The position numbers and the translations under genes are program-made. From contig UQIB01000002.1 in the NCBI GenBank assembly GCA_900541015.1, positions 1-64,000 of the forward strand: DNA of 64,000 bases, written 5' to 3'. Positions 26,009 through 34,446 of this stretch are shown here, piece by piece. The first letter of the stretch is position 1. The number at the start of each line of letters is the position of its first letter. The notes under the pieces are model-generated. The model was not told where the DNA came from and ran no database searches. It worked only from the letters and a program-made list of their open reading frames with translations. The DNA is from an uncultured Collinsella sp. (GTDB lineage: Bacteria; Actinomycetota; Coriobacteriia; Coriobacteriales; Coriobacteriaceae).

Positions 26009-26506
26009 CTATTCCTCGCAGGGAAGGTCGCGCAGGGCCCGGCGCTCAAAAATACGGAAGATCTGCGTATACCACAGGTCCTGCGTCGCCTGCGGCTTTA
26101 CCAGGATGGTATCGACGCCGGCGAAGTTGCCGCTCCACACGTCCGTGTAGAGCTGATCACCGATCAGCACAGCCTCGCCGGCTGTGGCGCCGAGGCGCTT
26201 AAGGCCCGCCTTGAGGGCAAACGGCGCCGGCTTCATGGCGTGGCTGATGGCCTCGAGTCCCAGCTCGCGCGCAGAGCTCATGACCTGGTCGCGATGCCAG
26301 TTGTTGGACACCATGCACAGCTTAAAGCCTTTGGCGCGGGCGGCGTCGAGCCAAGCGGAAACCGCGGCGGGAACCTGCTCGGTGTCGCGCGGCACCAAGG
26401 TGTTATCGCGATCGAGCAGAATGGCGCGCTTGCCGTCGGCCCACAGGGTATTAAGGTCGATGCGATCGACCGAGGCAACGTATCGTTTGGGGCTAAAAAT
26501 CCTCAT
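26009..26506 (-). CDS. YqeG-family HAD IIIA phosphatase
   Basis: 165 residues. HAD motif I is LLDRDNTLV, motif II MVSNN, and motif III/IV GDQLYTDVWSGN with Lys in SHAMKPAP. This matches the YqeG family, commonly found near aroK and mltG-type genes and annotated as a phosphatase of unknown substrate (some homologues act on phosphatidylglycerophosphate). The start is one base after the mltG stop. An upstream in-frame extension to 26731 runs inside mltG and is not used. Confidence 0.85.
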   Translation of the reverse strand: MRIFSPKRYVASVDRIDLNTLWADGKRAILLDRDNTLVPRDTEQVPAAVSAWLDAARAKGFKLCMVSNNWHRDQVMSSARELGLEAISHAMKPAPFALKAGLKRLGATAGEAVLIGDQLYTDVWSGNFAGVDTILVKPQATQDLWYTQIFRIFERRALRDLPCEE

Positions 26507-26507
26507 G

Positions 26508-27941
26508 CTAATTCCAAGACTGTTGATGCTCTTCGTAGGTTTGCGAGAAGTACTCCTCGTCCTGCGTAATGTAGAAATACAGGTCATCAGAGTCGGTCGG
26601 CTCAAGGGTGGCCTTGAGCGCCTCGAGCGACGGAGAGCAGATGGGCGTGGGTGGCAGGCCCTCGTGCTTATAGGTGTTATACGGACTATCGCTCTGCAGG
26701 TCGTCGGCGGTAACCTCGCCACCAGTGACATACATCATGGTCGCATCGCTGTTGAGATAGCGCAGACCATCGAGCTTGCCGGCAAGACGGTTGTAGAAGA
26801 CCGAGGCCACGTGCGCACGTTGATCGGCGTTGAGGCCCTCGCGCTCAACGATAGAGGCCAAGTTGACGATGTCGTAGTCGGACATCTCCACACCGTAGCG
26901 TTCCTTGATCTTGGCTTCGCAGCTCGCAAAGTCAAGCGACTTGTACTCGATCTTAAACTGATCGAGCATAGCGCGAATCACGCCATCGGCCGTCGGCGAA
27001 TCACCCAACGAATAGGTCTTGGGGAACAAGAAACCCTCGAGCGAGTCGTTGGCGGCACCCTTAAGGAAGCTATAGTCGTCCACGTATTTGGAGGCCTTGG
27101 CCTGGTTGAGGAAGTCTTCCTTAGAGATGCTGTCGTAGGCCTGGGCCACACGGTCGGCGACTTGATCGACCGTTAGGCCCTCAGGGATAGTCAGCGCATT
27201 GGAGCCCGCGTTGGGGCCTTCCATGAGCTGCTGAACAACCTTGGTTGCATCCATGAGTGTGGTGAACGAATAATCACCAGGCTTGAGCGACATATCGGCG
27301 TTGAGCTTTTTCACCGCCGCATAGTAATCCTTGGGATTTTCGACAATATGGTTCTCGGAGAGAATCGAAGCGATGCTGTCACCCGAGGCACCATCGGGAA
27401 TCGTGATAGTAACCTGCTGGCCTGCAACGACTTTCGCACCCTCACCGCCAAAGAAGCCCTTCACGGCTGGCACGACAAAGAAAACGATCGCGACAAGCGC
27501 AAGCACGGCAACAACGCCACCGATAATCATAGGCACCGGGGAGCTTTTCTTTTGAGCACCGCGACGAGCATGCGTGTTGTAGCTCGAGCGGGTCGCCGGA
27601 GCAACGCCATGCGAACCACGAGCGTGATGCGAATGCGATTGGGGGGCCTGCGTTCGCTGGGTAGGTGCCTGCTGCTTAAAGCGGGTGCCGCCTGCAGGCT
27701 GGGCCGTACGAGCAGTGGGCTGCTGAGCCGCGTGAGAAGCCGAATGCTGAACCGAACGAGCAGAAGGCTGCTGACCCGTCCGTTGAACAGGTTGGGCCGA
27801 ACGAGAGAAGGACTGCGCCGGGCGCGCGGCAGGCTGAGCTGCGCGCTGCGTCGGCTGTGCCGGACGCTGGCCAGGCTGGGCAGGGCGCGACGCCGGCTGC
27901 TGTGTACGATTCGGCTGGCGCGGATCGGAAGCACTAGGCAT
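26508..27941 (-). CDS. mltG: Endolytic murein transglycosylase MltG
   Basis: 477 residues. About 135 cytoplasmic residues rich in Gln, Pro, Ala and Arg precede one membrane segment (IIGGVVAVLALVAIVFFVVP). The extracellular YceG/MltG domain follows with IPEGLTVDQVADRV, LEGFLFPKTY and the catalytic Glu in LASIVEREG. It cuts nascent peptidoglycan strands. The start has GAGGAGG 6 bases upstream and overlaps ruvX by 8 bases. The low-complexity N-terminus (repeats such as RPAQP) is much longer than in E. coli. Confidence 0.92.
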   Translation of the reverse strand: MPSASDPRQPNRTQQPASRPAQPGQRPAQPTQRAAQPAARPAQSFSRSAQPVQRTGQQPSARSVQHSASHAAQQPTARTAQPAGGTRFKQQAPTQRTQAPQSHSHHARGSHGVAPATRSSYNTHARRGAQKKSSPVPMIIGGVVAVLALVAIVFFVVPAVKGFFGGEGAKVVAGQQVTITIPDGASGDSIASILSENHIVENPKDYYAAVKKLNADMSLKPGDYSFTTLMDATKVVQQLMEGPNAGSNALTIPEGLTVDQVADRVAQAYDSISKEDFLNQAKASKYVDDYSFLKGAANDSLEGFLFPKTYSLGDSPTADGVIRAMLDQFKIEYKSLDFASCEAKIKERYGVEMSDYDIVNLASIVEREGLNADQRAHVASVFYNRLAGKLDGLRYLNSDATMMYVTGGEVTADDLQSDSPYNTYKHEGLPPTPICSPSLEALKATLEPTDSDDLYFYITQDEEYFSQTYEEHQQSWN

Positions 27942-28362
27942 GCGAAACCTCCTCGTTTTTACGATCGAGCCACGTCTGCAAAAACAGGCTGGCGGCAATC
28001 ATGTCGATCTTGCCCCTCATCTGCTTTTCGTTGAGTCCCTGCTCGCGCAGGATACGCTTGGCCTCTTGCGAGGACAGACGCTCGTCCTCAAACTCCAACG
28101 GAAGATCGAGCTCGTCGGCAATCTTTTGCGCCAAAGCGGCAACGCGCTCGGCCTGAGGGCCGGGCTCACCGGCCATGGTCAGGGGACGTCCGCTTACCAG
28201 GATGTCGGGCTCATAGTCCTCAACCAGGTAGCGGAACGTCTTGGCCATACCGGTGACCTCGGCGGCCGGGAGCACCTTGACGGGCATCGCCATCTTGCCA
28301 TCACGGCTCGAGACGGCGATGCCAATCCTGGTCTCCCCTATGTCCAGCGCAAGCGCGACCAC
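27934..28362 (-). CDS. ruvX: Holliday junction resolvase RuvX / YqgF
   Basis: 142 residues. RNase H-like fold with LALDIGETRIGIAVS at the start and the C-terminal Asp-bearing KIDMIAASLFLQTWLD; the middle DERLSSQEA is typical. YqgF acts in 16S rRNA processing and may resolve junctions. It lies between alaS and mltG, the standard order alaS-ruvX-mltG-aroK. Confidence 0.92.
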   Translation of the reverse strand: MVALALDIGETRIGIAVSSRDGKMAMPVKVLPAAEVTGMAKTFRYLVEDYEPDILVSGRPLTMAGEPGPQAERVAALAQKIADELDLPLEFEDERLSSQEAKRILREQGLNEKQMRGKIDMIAASLFLQTWLDRKNEEVSHA

Positions 28363-28379
28363 AGTGACTACTTAGATTC

Positions 28380-31037
28380 TTAGGCGCCGAGCGCGGTCTT
28401 AGCGGCCGCGAGGGCATCGGCGATGCCGGCAGCGTTCTTGCCACCGGCCTGGGCCATGTTGGAACGGCCACCACCGCGACCGTCGACCAGGCCCGCGATC
28501 TGCTTGATAACGTTGCCGGCGTGGAACCCGGCCTTCACGGCGTCATCGGAACCGGCGGCGAGCAGGGCCGGGGTGCCCTTCTCGGTAACGCTGGCAACAA
28601 CGCACGCGACGGGGCCGGCAACCTTCTGGTGCACGGTATCCCAGACGTTGCGCAGGTCGGCAGCCTCAAGGCCCTGGAGCTCAGCAACGACGAGCTTGTA
28701 GCCACCGAGCTCGACGGCACCCTCGATGGCGCTGGAAATGGCATCGGAGGAGCCACCGGTCAGAGCCTTTTTGAGCTTGTTGGAAGTCTCGCGCAGCTCG
28801 GCCTGCAGGTTCTCCACACGGGCGGGAACCTCGTCGACGCGGCACTTGAGCGCAGCGGCGGCGGCGTCAACGAGCGCCAGGCGGTCGGCCATATAGTCGA
28901 GAGCACCCTTAGAGGTCACGGCCTCGATACGGCGGACGTTCGAGCCCGTAGAGGACTCGGAAATAATCCTGAACAGGCCGATCTCGGCGGTGTTGGCAGC
29001 GTGCGTGCCACCGCAGAGCTCGCGAGAGAACGGCTGGTCCTCGGCGCCCACGGAGACGACGCGGACGACATCGCCGTACTTCTCTCCAAACAGAGCGACA
29101 GCGCCGGCAGCCTTAGCCTCGTCGATGCCCATAACACGGGTCACGACCGGCTTGGAGGCGAAGATCTGCTGGTTGACCAGATCCTCGACAGCCTTGAGCT
29201 GCTCGGAGGAAAGGGCCTCGAAGTGCGTAAAGTCAAAGCGCAGGTGCTCGGGCGTCACCAGCGAGCCGGCCTGGGAGACGTGCTCGCCCAGGACCTGCTT
29301 AAGGGCAGCGTCGAGCAGGTGCGTGGCGGTGTGGTTGCGGCGCAGGAAGCCACGGCGCTCGGCGTCGAGCGCGGCGGTCACAGCGGCACCGACAGTCAGC
29401 GTGCCATCGGCAACGTGCGCTACGTGGGCATACAGGCCGTTGTGGTTCTTGGTGTCGGCAACGGTCAGAACAACGCCCTCGGCGGAAAGCTTGCCGGCAT
29501 CGCCCTGTTGACCACCCATCTCGGCATAGAACGGGGTGCGGTCGAGCACGACCTCGACATCCTCGCCCGCGGCAGCGGAATCGACAGACTCGCCATTGCG
29601 CACGATGGCGACAACCTTGGCGCCCTCGATCACATCGTTGTCATAGCCGTCGAACTCGGTCGCTGCGACCTTGTCGGAAAGCTCGACCCACACGTCGTTG
29701 AAGCTACCCCAGGCGTCGCCCTTGGCGTTAGCGCGGGCGCGGGCCTTCTGGTCCTCCATGCAGGCAGTGAAGCCGTCCATGTCGACGTCGTGGCCAGCGG
29801 TGCCGGCGATCTCGACGGTCAGATCGATGGGGAAACCAAAGGTGTCGTGCAGCTTAAAGGCGACATCGCCCGGGAGCACAGCGCCCTCGGCAAGCGCTGC
29901 CAGGGCCTCGTCCAGGTAGACACGGCCATTGTCGAGCGTCGTGGAGAAGCGCTCCTCCTCGGAGGCGACGATACCCTTGACGAGTGCGACGTTCTTGAGC
30001 AGCTCGGGATAGGCCTCGCCCATTTGAGCGTTGACCTCGTCGATGAACTTGGTCAGGAAGGCGCCCTCGATGCCCAGCAGGCGACCGTGGAACACGGCAC
30101 GGCGGAGCAGACGGCGAAGGACGTACTCGCGACCCTCGTTGCCGGGAAGGATGCCGTCCGAGATCATAAAGTCGACAGCACGGGAGTGGTCGGCGATGAT
30201 GCGCAGGGAGCGGCTGGCACCGGAGTAATCGTCGGCGTCATAGGTCTTGCCGCTGATCTCCTCACCGAGCTTGATGAGGTGCTGCATCAGATCGCCGTCG
30301 TAGTTAGCAGTCTTGTGCTGCATGATAGCGGCCATGCGCTCCAGGCCCATGCCCGTATCGAGGTTGCGGTGCGGCAGCTCCGGCATGGAGCCGTCCTCCT
30401 GGCGGTCGTACTGGGTAAACACGAGGTTCCAGAACTCAAGGAAGCGGTCGCAGTCGCAGCCAGGCTTGCAGTCGGGGCTGCCGCAGCCGACCTCCTCGCC
30501 CATGTCAAAGTAGATCTCGGAGCACGGACCGCAGGGACCGGTGGGGCCAGCGGCCCAGAAGTTGTCGTCCTCGCCCAGGCGGGAGATGTGGTCCTCGGCA
30601 ACGCCCAGAGAACGCCACACGTCGTGGGTCTCGTCGTCCTCGGTAAAGACGGTAAAGTACAGGCGGTCGAGCGGCAGTTTGAACTCCTTGGTGATGAGCT
30701 CAAAGGCCCAAGCGCAAGCCTGCTCCTTGGAGACGCCGCCAAAAGAGAAATCGCCAAGCATCTCGAAGAACGACAGGTGACGGCCGTCCTCGCCGATGCA
30801 ATCGATGTCGTTGGTGCGGACGCACTTCTGGCAGGAGATCGCGCCGATCTCCTTCATGGTCTTCTTGCCCTGGTAGTACTCCTTAAACTGGTTCATGCCG
30901 GCGTTGGCAAGCAGCAGTGAAGGATCGTCGGGGACGAGGGACGAAGAAGGATAGAGCTTAAGACCGCGCTCCTCAAAGAAGTTGAGGAACTTGGAGCGAA
31001 TCTCGGCCGTAGTCATTGACGGGTAGTCAGCACTCAT
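28380..31037 (-). CDS. alaS: Alanine-tRNA ligase
   Basis: 885 residues, usual size. Class II catalytic domain (LLLANAGMNQFKEYY, RHLSFFEMLGDFSFG), tRNA-recognition helices, editing domain with HTATHLL and the Zn-linked CGGTHAANT, and a C-terminal DHHA1-like domain (GGGRSNMAQAGG). It charges tRNA-Ala and removes Ser or Gly misacylation. The start MSADYPSMTTAEIR has GAGGAGA 8 bases upstream. It heads the ruvX-mltG-yqeG-aroK operon. No T-box leader is present in the 80 bases before it. Confidence 0.96.
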   Translation of the reverse strand: MSADYPSMTTAEIRSKFLNFFEERGLKLYPSSSLVPDDPSLLLANAGMNQFKEYYQGKKTMKEIGAISCQKCVRTNDIDCIGEDGRHLSFFEMLGDFSFGGVSKEQACAWAFELITKEFKLPLDRLYFTVFTEDDETHDVWRSLGVAEDHISRLGEDDNFWAAGPTGPCGPCSEIYFDMGEEVGCGSPDCKPGCDCDRFLEFWNLVFTQYDRQEDGSMPELPHRNLDTGMGLERMAAIMQHKTANYDGDLMQHLIKLGEEISGKTYDADDYSGASRSLRIIADHSRAVDFMISDGILPGNEGREYVLRRLLRRAVFHGRLLGIEGAFLTKFIDEVNAQMGEAYPELLKNVALVKGIVASEEERFSTTLDNGRVYLDEALAALAEGAVLPGDVAFKLHDTFGFPIDLTVEIAGTAGHDVDMDGFTACMEDQKARARANAKGDAWGSFNDVWVELSDKVAATEFDGYDNDVIEGAKVVAIVRNGESVDSAAAGEDVEVVLDRTPFYAEMGGQQGDAGKLSAEGVVLTVADTKNHNGLYAHVAHVADGTLTVGAAVTAALDAERRGFLRRNHTATHLLDAALKQVLGEHVSQAGSLVTPEHLRFDFTHFEALSSEQLKAVEDLVNQQIFASKPVVTRVMGIDEAKAAGAVALFGEKYGDVVRVVSVGAEDQPFSRELCGGTHAANTAEIGLFRIISESSTGSNVRRIEAVTSKGALDYMADRLALVDAAAAALKCRVDEVPARVENLQAELRETSNKLKKALTGGSSDAISSAIEGAVELGGYKLVVAELQGLEAADLRNVWDTVHQKVAGPVACVVASVTEKGTPALLAAGSDDAVKAGFHAGNVIKQIAGLVDGRGGGRSNMAQAGGKNAAGIADALAAAKTALGA

Positions 31038-31109
31038 AGAGGGAATCTCCTCGGTTTCACATCGAAACAGTTCAAACGTAACAATATTACCATCCAACCG
31101 CTCCCGTGC

Positions 31110-31138
31110 AAAAAAGAGGGCCGGCACAATGCCGGCCC
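31110..31138 (-). terminator. Terminator after the AI-2E family gene
   Basis: GGGCCGGCA and TGCCGGCCC form a 9-bp stem; on the minus strand CTCTTTTTTG follows. Confidence 0.85.
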
Positions 31139-31189
31139 TTCAGCGAAATTGCATGTTAGCGCGTATGAATGTTAACCCGAATTACCCCG

Positions 31190-32599
31190 CTAGTTGTCGT
31201 CATCGTCCATGGAGCCGTCGATGCCGGTTTTGGTGTCGTCATCCGTGTTGGAATCGTCATCCTTAGCAAAGGGGTTCTTGAAGAAGCCCGTGGCATCGGG
31301 TTGCAAACCCGAGAGCTTGATCCAGGGATTATCGAGCTCGGGCTTGGGCATGGCCTTGGCCTCGGGAGCAGTCTCGTTGCCGATGAGCTCGGACTCGTAA
31401 ATGAACGTATCGTCTCCAAGCGCGTCGTAGGCAGCGACCGGGTTGCCATCGGCATCGCGGTACGGTGTGCCCTTAAACACGGCGCCGTCATAGGCCACAA
31501 GCTGGCGGCCGGTCTCATTCTCGAAGTAGTACACGAAAATACCCTTGAGGGCCGCGCACAGCGGGATGGCAATAATCATGCCGATGGGCCCCATGAGTGC
31601 CGAACCAATAACGAGGGCCGTAAGGCTCATAATGGGATGCACCTGCACTGAGCTCTGCATGACCTTAGGCGAAATCACGTTATCGGTGACGTTTTGCGCG
31701 ACCATCGTCACGATGAGCGTCCATAACGCCAACATGGGGCTGAACATGAAACCGAGCACTGTGGCGATTGCTGCGCTCACCCAGGGACCGACGACCGGAA
31801 CCAAATGCATGATGCCGGTAAAGATAGCCATGAGCGCCGCATACGGATGGCCGATGATCAGGAAGCCGATAAAGGCCAAGATGCCGCCGCAGATAGACGT
31901 TACGACCATGCCGCGCATGTAGCCACCAACCGAACGCGACAGAATGGCGACCATAAAGCGGTACGAGGTCTCCTTCTCCTGACCGATGATGGTGCAAATC
32001 TCGTGGTGCATGCGAGGGTAGTCGCAGGCCATCCAGTAGGCAAGCACCAGGCCCAGGAAGATAACGAACAGTTGCGACGCCGTATTGGTAATGAGCGGGA
32101 ATACACCGCGACCGAGCTCGGCGGCAATCTGAGACACATACTTCGATGCGACGGTAACGAGTGATGACAGATTGTCGTCCAAGTACTCCTTAACCGGCGT
32201 GTTGTTGAGCGTCTTGGCATGCGAGATCATCTCATTGAGATCGCCACCCGCAACACGAAGCTGCTCGGGCAGGCGGCTCAGGACTTCCATGATCTGACCA
32301 AAGAGAATCGGCGACAAGATGCAAACGACGCCGACGAGCACGGCAACAACAACAATAAGCGCGATAAGCGAACCGATGCCGCGATTCACGCCATGGTGCT
32401 CGAGCCAGTTGGTGATCGGGGACATCACAAAGGCAATGATGGAACCAACAGCGAGAAACTCGATAACCGGCGCCAAGATGCCCATAAGGTTAAAGATGAC
32501 AGCGGCGATGACAATGCAGCCGACAACAGCCCAAATGCGAAGCGTCAGAATGCGGGTGTCGCGCAGCACGCGATCGGTTTGTTGGGGGTGCTCACTCAT
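31190..32599 (-). CDS. AI-2E family transporter-like membrane protein
   Basis: 469 residues with about eight membrane segments and the AI-2E/PerM family text LVPVVGPWVSAAIATVLGF and DNVISPKVM. The family includes TqsA-like exporters and sodium/proton antiporters, so the cargo is not known. The last 100 residues are acidic and ordered Asp-rich repeats near the end (DDDTKTGIDGSMDDDDN). It overlaps the sigma factor gene by 4 bases, so it is in the sigma/RsbW/DUF948 operon. Confidence 0.85.
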   Translation of the reverse strand: MSEHPQQTDRVLRDTRILTLRIWAVVGCIVIAAVIFNLMGILAPVIEFLAVGSIIAFVMSPITNWLEHHGVNRGIGSLIALIVVVAVLVGVVCILSPILFGQIMEVLSRLPEQLRVAGGDLNEMISHAKTLNNTPVKEYLDDNLSSLVTVASKYVSQIAAELGRGVFPLITNTASQLFVIFLGLVLAYWMACDYPRMHHEICTIIGQEKETSYRFMVAILSRSVGGYMRGMVVTSICGGILAFIGFLIIGHPYAALMAIFTGIMHLVPVVGPWVSAAIATVLGFMFSPMLALWTLIVTMVAQNVTDNVISPKVMQSSVQVHPIMSLTALVIGSALMGPIGMIIAIPLCAALKGIFVYYFENETGRQLVAYDGAVFKGTPYRDADGNPVAAYDALGDDTFIYESELIGNETAPEAKAMPKPELDNPWIKLSGLQPDATGFFKNPFAKDDDSNTDDDTKTGIDGSMDDDDN

Positions 32600-33387
32600 G
32601 AACGAATCATCACTCCGTCGGGGTCGATCTTGTCCTGAATCTTCTTAAGCGTGCGGCGCAGCAGACGCGAAACCTGCACCTGAGAAATACCCAGCTTCTT
32701 GGCGATCTCGATCTGGGTCATGCCCTTCACAAAACGCAGCTCGATCACCTCGCGCTCGCGCGGCGAGAAATCACGGATGGCCTCCTCGATCACTAGGCGG
32801 TCATCGGTAAAGTCGAGCTCGTTGTCGTCGTCGGCGTAACGGTCGAGAATCGAGGGGGCATCGTCGGAATCGGACGCACCAGGAGCCTCGATGGGCACCG
32901 AGGTATAAGCCGAAGACGATTCCATAGCCTCGAGGACCTCATCGACAGTCACATCAAGATACTCCGCGATCTCCTCAACCTTGGGCGAACGCTGCAGCTC
33001 GTTGGTGAGCTTATCGGTAGCCTGGTTGACCTTGGCCGAGAGCTCCTGCAGGCGACGGGGCACGCGCACGCTCCAGCCCTTGTCACGGAAGTGACGCTTG
33101 ATCTCGCCCAAGATGGTAGGCGTGGCAAACGTGGTGAACTCGAGTCCGCGCTCAGGGTCAAAGCGGTCGATAGCCTTGAGCAGGCCCAAATAGCCAACCT
33201 GCATAAGGTCATCGAGCGGCTCGCCGCGGTTCTTAAATTTGTTGGCAAGAAACCTTACCAGGTTCATGTGGGACATGACGAGCTGCTCGCGTGCGTCCGG
33301 GTCACCGGTCTCTTTATAGCGACGAAACAGCTCGCGGGTTTTCTCCTTGTCCCAAGCGGTCTTACCGCTCCGGGAACGTTCGGTCAT
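32596..33387 (-). CDS. SigB/SigF-type RNA polymerase sigma factor
   Basis: 263 residues. Region 2 (MNLVRFLANKFKNRGEPLDD, VGYLGLLKAIDRFDPERG), the SigB/F hallmark GEIKRHFRDKGWSVRVPRRL, region 3 and region 4 (TQIEIAKKLGISQVQVSRLL) are all present. Such factors run stress or developmental regulons and are held by RsbW-type anti-sigma proteins. Here an RsbW-like gene lies 1 base upstream. Alternatives within the SigB/F/G group cannot be separated from sequence. No RsbV, RsbU or PP2C gene is near. Confidence 0.9.
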   Translation of the reverse strand: MTERSRSGKTAWDKEKTRELFRRYKETGDPDAREQLVMSHMNLVRFLANKFKNRGEPLDDLMQVGYLGLLKAIDRFDPERGLEFTTFATPTILGEIKRHFRDKGWSVRVPRRLQELSAKVNQATDKLTNELQRSPKVEEIAEYLDVTVDEVLEAMESSSAYTSVPIEAPGASDSDDAPSILDRYADDDNELDFTDDRLVIEEAIRDFSPREREVIELRFVKGMTQIEIAKKLGISQVQVSRLLRRTLKKIQDKIDPDGVMIRS

Positions 33388-33388
33388 A

Positions 33389-33766
33389 TTAGATATCCGC
33401 CTTGAGGTCGAGGGAAAGCGTCAGGGGCGCCGCAGTCTTTTCGTAGGAATCGCACACGCTCGCGAGGATGAGCTCGGCATACACCGCAGCCTGGTCGTCT
33501 TCATCGACAGTCGCCTGATCGCCAAAGGTAATAGTCATGCCAACGTGGGTCTCATCGACATCGAATTTGATGGTGATGTCATCGCAGTCGACCGCGGTGC
33601 AACCAAAGATGAAAGCCTCCTCGGCAGCCATGCGGATGTCCTCGATACGATCGACAGACATGGAACACAGGGCACCAACGTTGGCTGCCGTCATGCGCAC
33701 AAGGCGAGCGAGACGCGGGTCGCCGGCAACGGTCAGCGTGATGGGGCAGGTTGCTTCGCTACTCAT
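33389..33766 (-). CDS. RsbW-like anti-sigma factor with eroded ATP-binding motifs
   Basis: 125 residues in the place of an anti-sigma factor, ending 1 base before the sigma gene. The GHKL ATPase-like start is visible (VRMTAANVGALCSMSVDRIE, then MAAEEAFIFGC). RsbW proteins normally have an N-box E-x-x-x-N and DxGxG and GxGL boxes. Here the Asn is Phe (EEAFIF), and GDQATVDEDDQ replaces the DxGxG box. It probably still binds the sigma factor but may not use ATP. The ribosome binding site GAGGAG lies in the end of the DUF948 gene, which it overlaps by 8 bases. Confidence 0.7.
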   Translation of the reverse strand: MSSEATCPITLTVAGDPRLARLVRMTAANVGALCSMSVDRIEDIRMAAEEAFIFGCTAVDCDDITIKFDVDETHVGMTITFGDQATVDEDDQAAVYAELILASVCDSYEKTAAPLTLSLDLKADI

Positions 33767-34346
33767 CGCAGGACTCCTCAGAGGTCTCGGCGGGCGTATA
33801 GGTGTAATACTGAGCCGGCTTGGCTACAGACTTCTGGCCATCATCGTCGCCCGCGGCGACCTCGTCCTCGCCAATTAGGACGCGCTCGGTAGGCCGCTCT
33901 GCCTCCGCAGCAGCAGCAGCGAGCTTGCGCTCGGTGTCAGCCGCAGGAGACTTCACCTTATTGAAGAGCTTCTGCACAGCACCGGCGGCAGAGTCGGTCA
34001 CGCTCGACACAGCATTGCTGGCCTCGGCCATACTGCCCGTAACCTCGGAAATGTCGCGAACCACGGCTTCGACCTCTACGAGATTGGAGGTAAGAGCATC
34101 AACTGCCGTCTTGCTCGACTTAAGCAGCGGCTCCATCTGGGCAAGCGCCGGCGTAAGCTCATCGACAGCGCCATCGAGCTTTGCCACCACAGGCTGAGCC
34201 TCGGCGATGGTGTTGTTGAGGTCGTTCACGGTCTTATCGAGCGAGTCAACAACGGTGCGGGTCTTGCGCAGGGTAAGCGCGAGCTCAACGATGGCCCACA
34301 CGCCGGCAACGGCGAGCAGCAGCAGGGCGATTTGAATGGGACTCAT
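33759..34346 (-). CDS. DUF948-family membrane-anchored protein
   Basis: 195 residues. One N-terminal membrane segment (MSPIQIALLLLAVAGVWAIV) is followed by a long helical, coiled-coil-like region (residues about 30-110) and an acidic/Ala-rich tail. This matches the DUF948 family of Firmicutes and actinobacteria, function unknown. The start has GGGAGG 5 bases upstream. It leads the operon with the RsbW-like and sigma genes, so it could be a membrane input or scaffold for that switch; that is inference. Confidence 0.75.
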   Translation of the reverse strand: MSPIQIALLLLAVAGVWAIVELALTLRKTRTVVDSLDKTVNDLNNTIAEAQPVVAKLDGAVDELTPALAQMEPLLKSSKTAVDALTSNLVEVEAVVRDISEVTGSMAEASNAVSSVTDSAAGAVQKLFNKVKSPAADTERKLAAAAAEAERPTERVLIGEDEVAAGDDDGQKSVAKPAQYYTYTPAETSEESCDE

Positions 34347-34446
34347 ACAAGCCTCCCGGAAGAATCGAAATACAGACGCTTTCCATGGTACCCCAAAGGA
34401 GACCGAACATGCCAAGAGCAGCAACGTGGGACAAAATTATCAGCAG

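Noticed and set aside
28521..30920. 799-codon open frame opposite alaS
   Set aside because: Antisense shadow of alaS; no motifs or ribosome binding site.
31038..31189. T-box or other leader before alaS
   Set aside because: Only about 80 bases separate the alaS start from the terminator of the previous gene, and no GGGTGG core or specifier stem is seen.
34424..34437. GTGGGACAAAATTA after rarA as a terminator
   Set aside because: It matches one arm of the rpiR/recN hairpin but has no inverted partner nearby.
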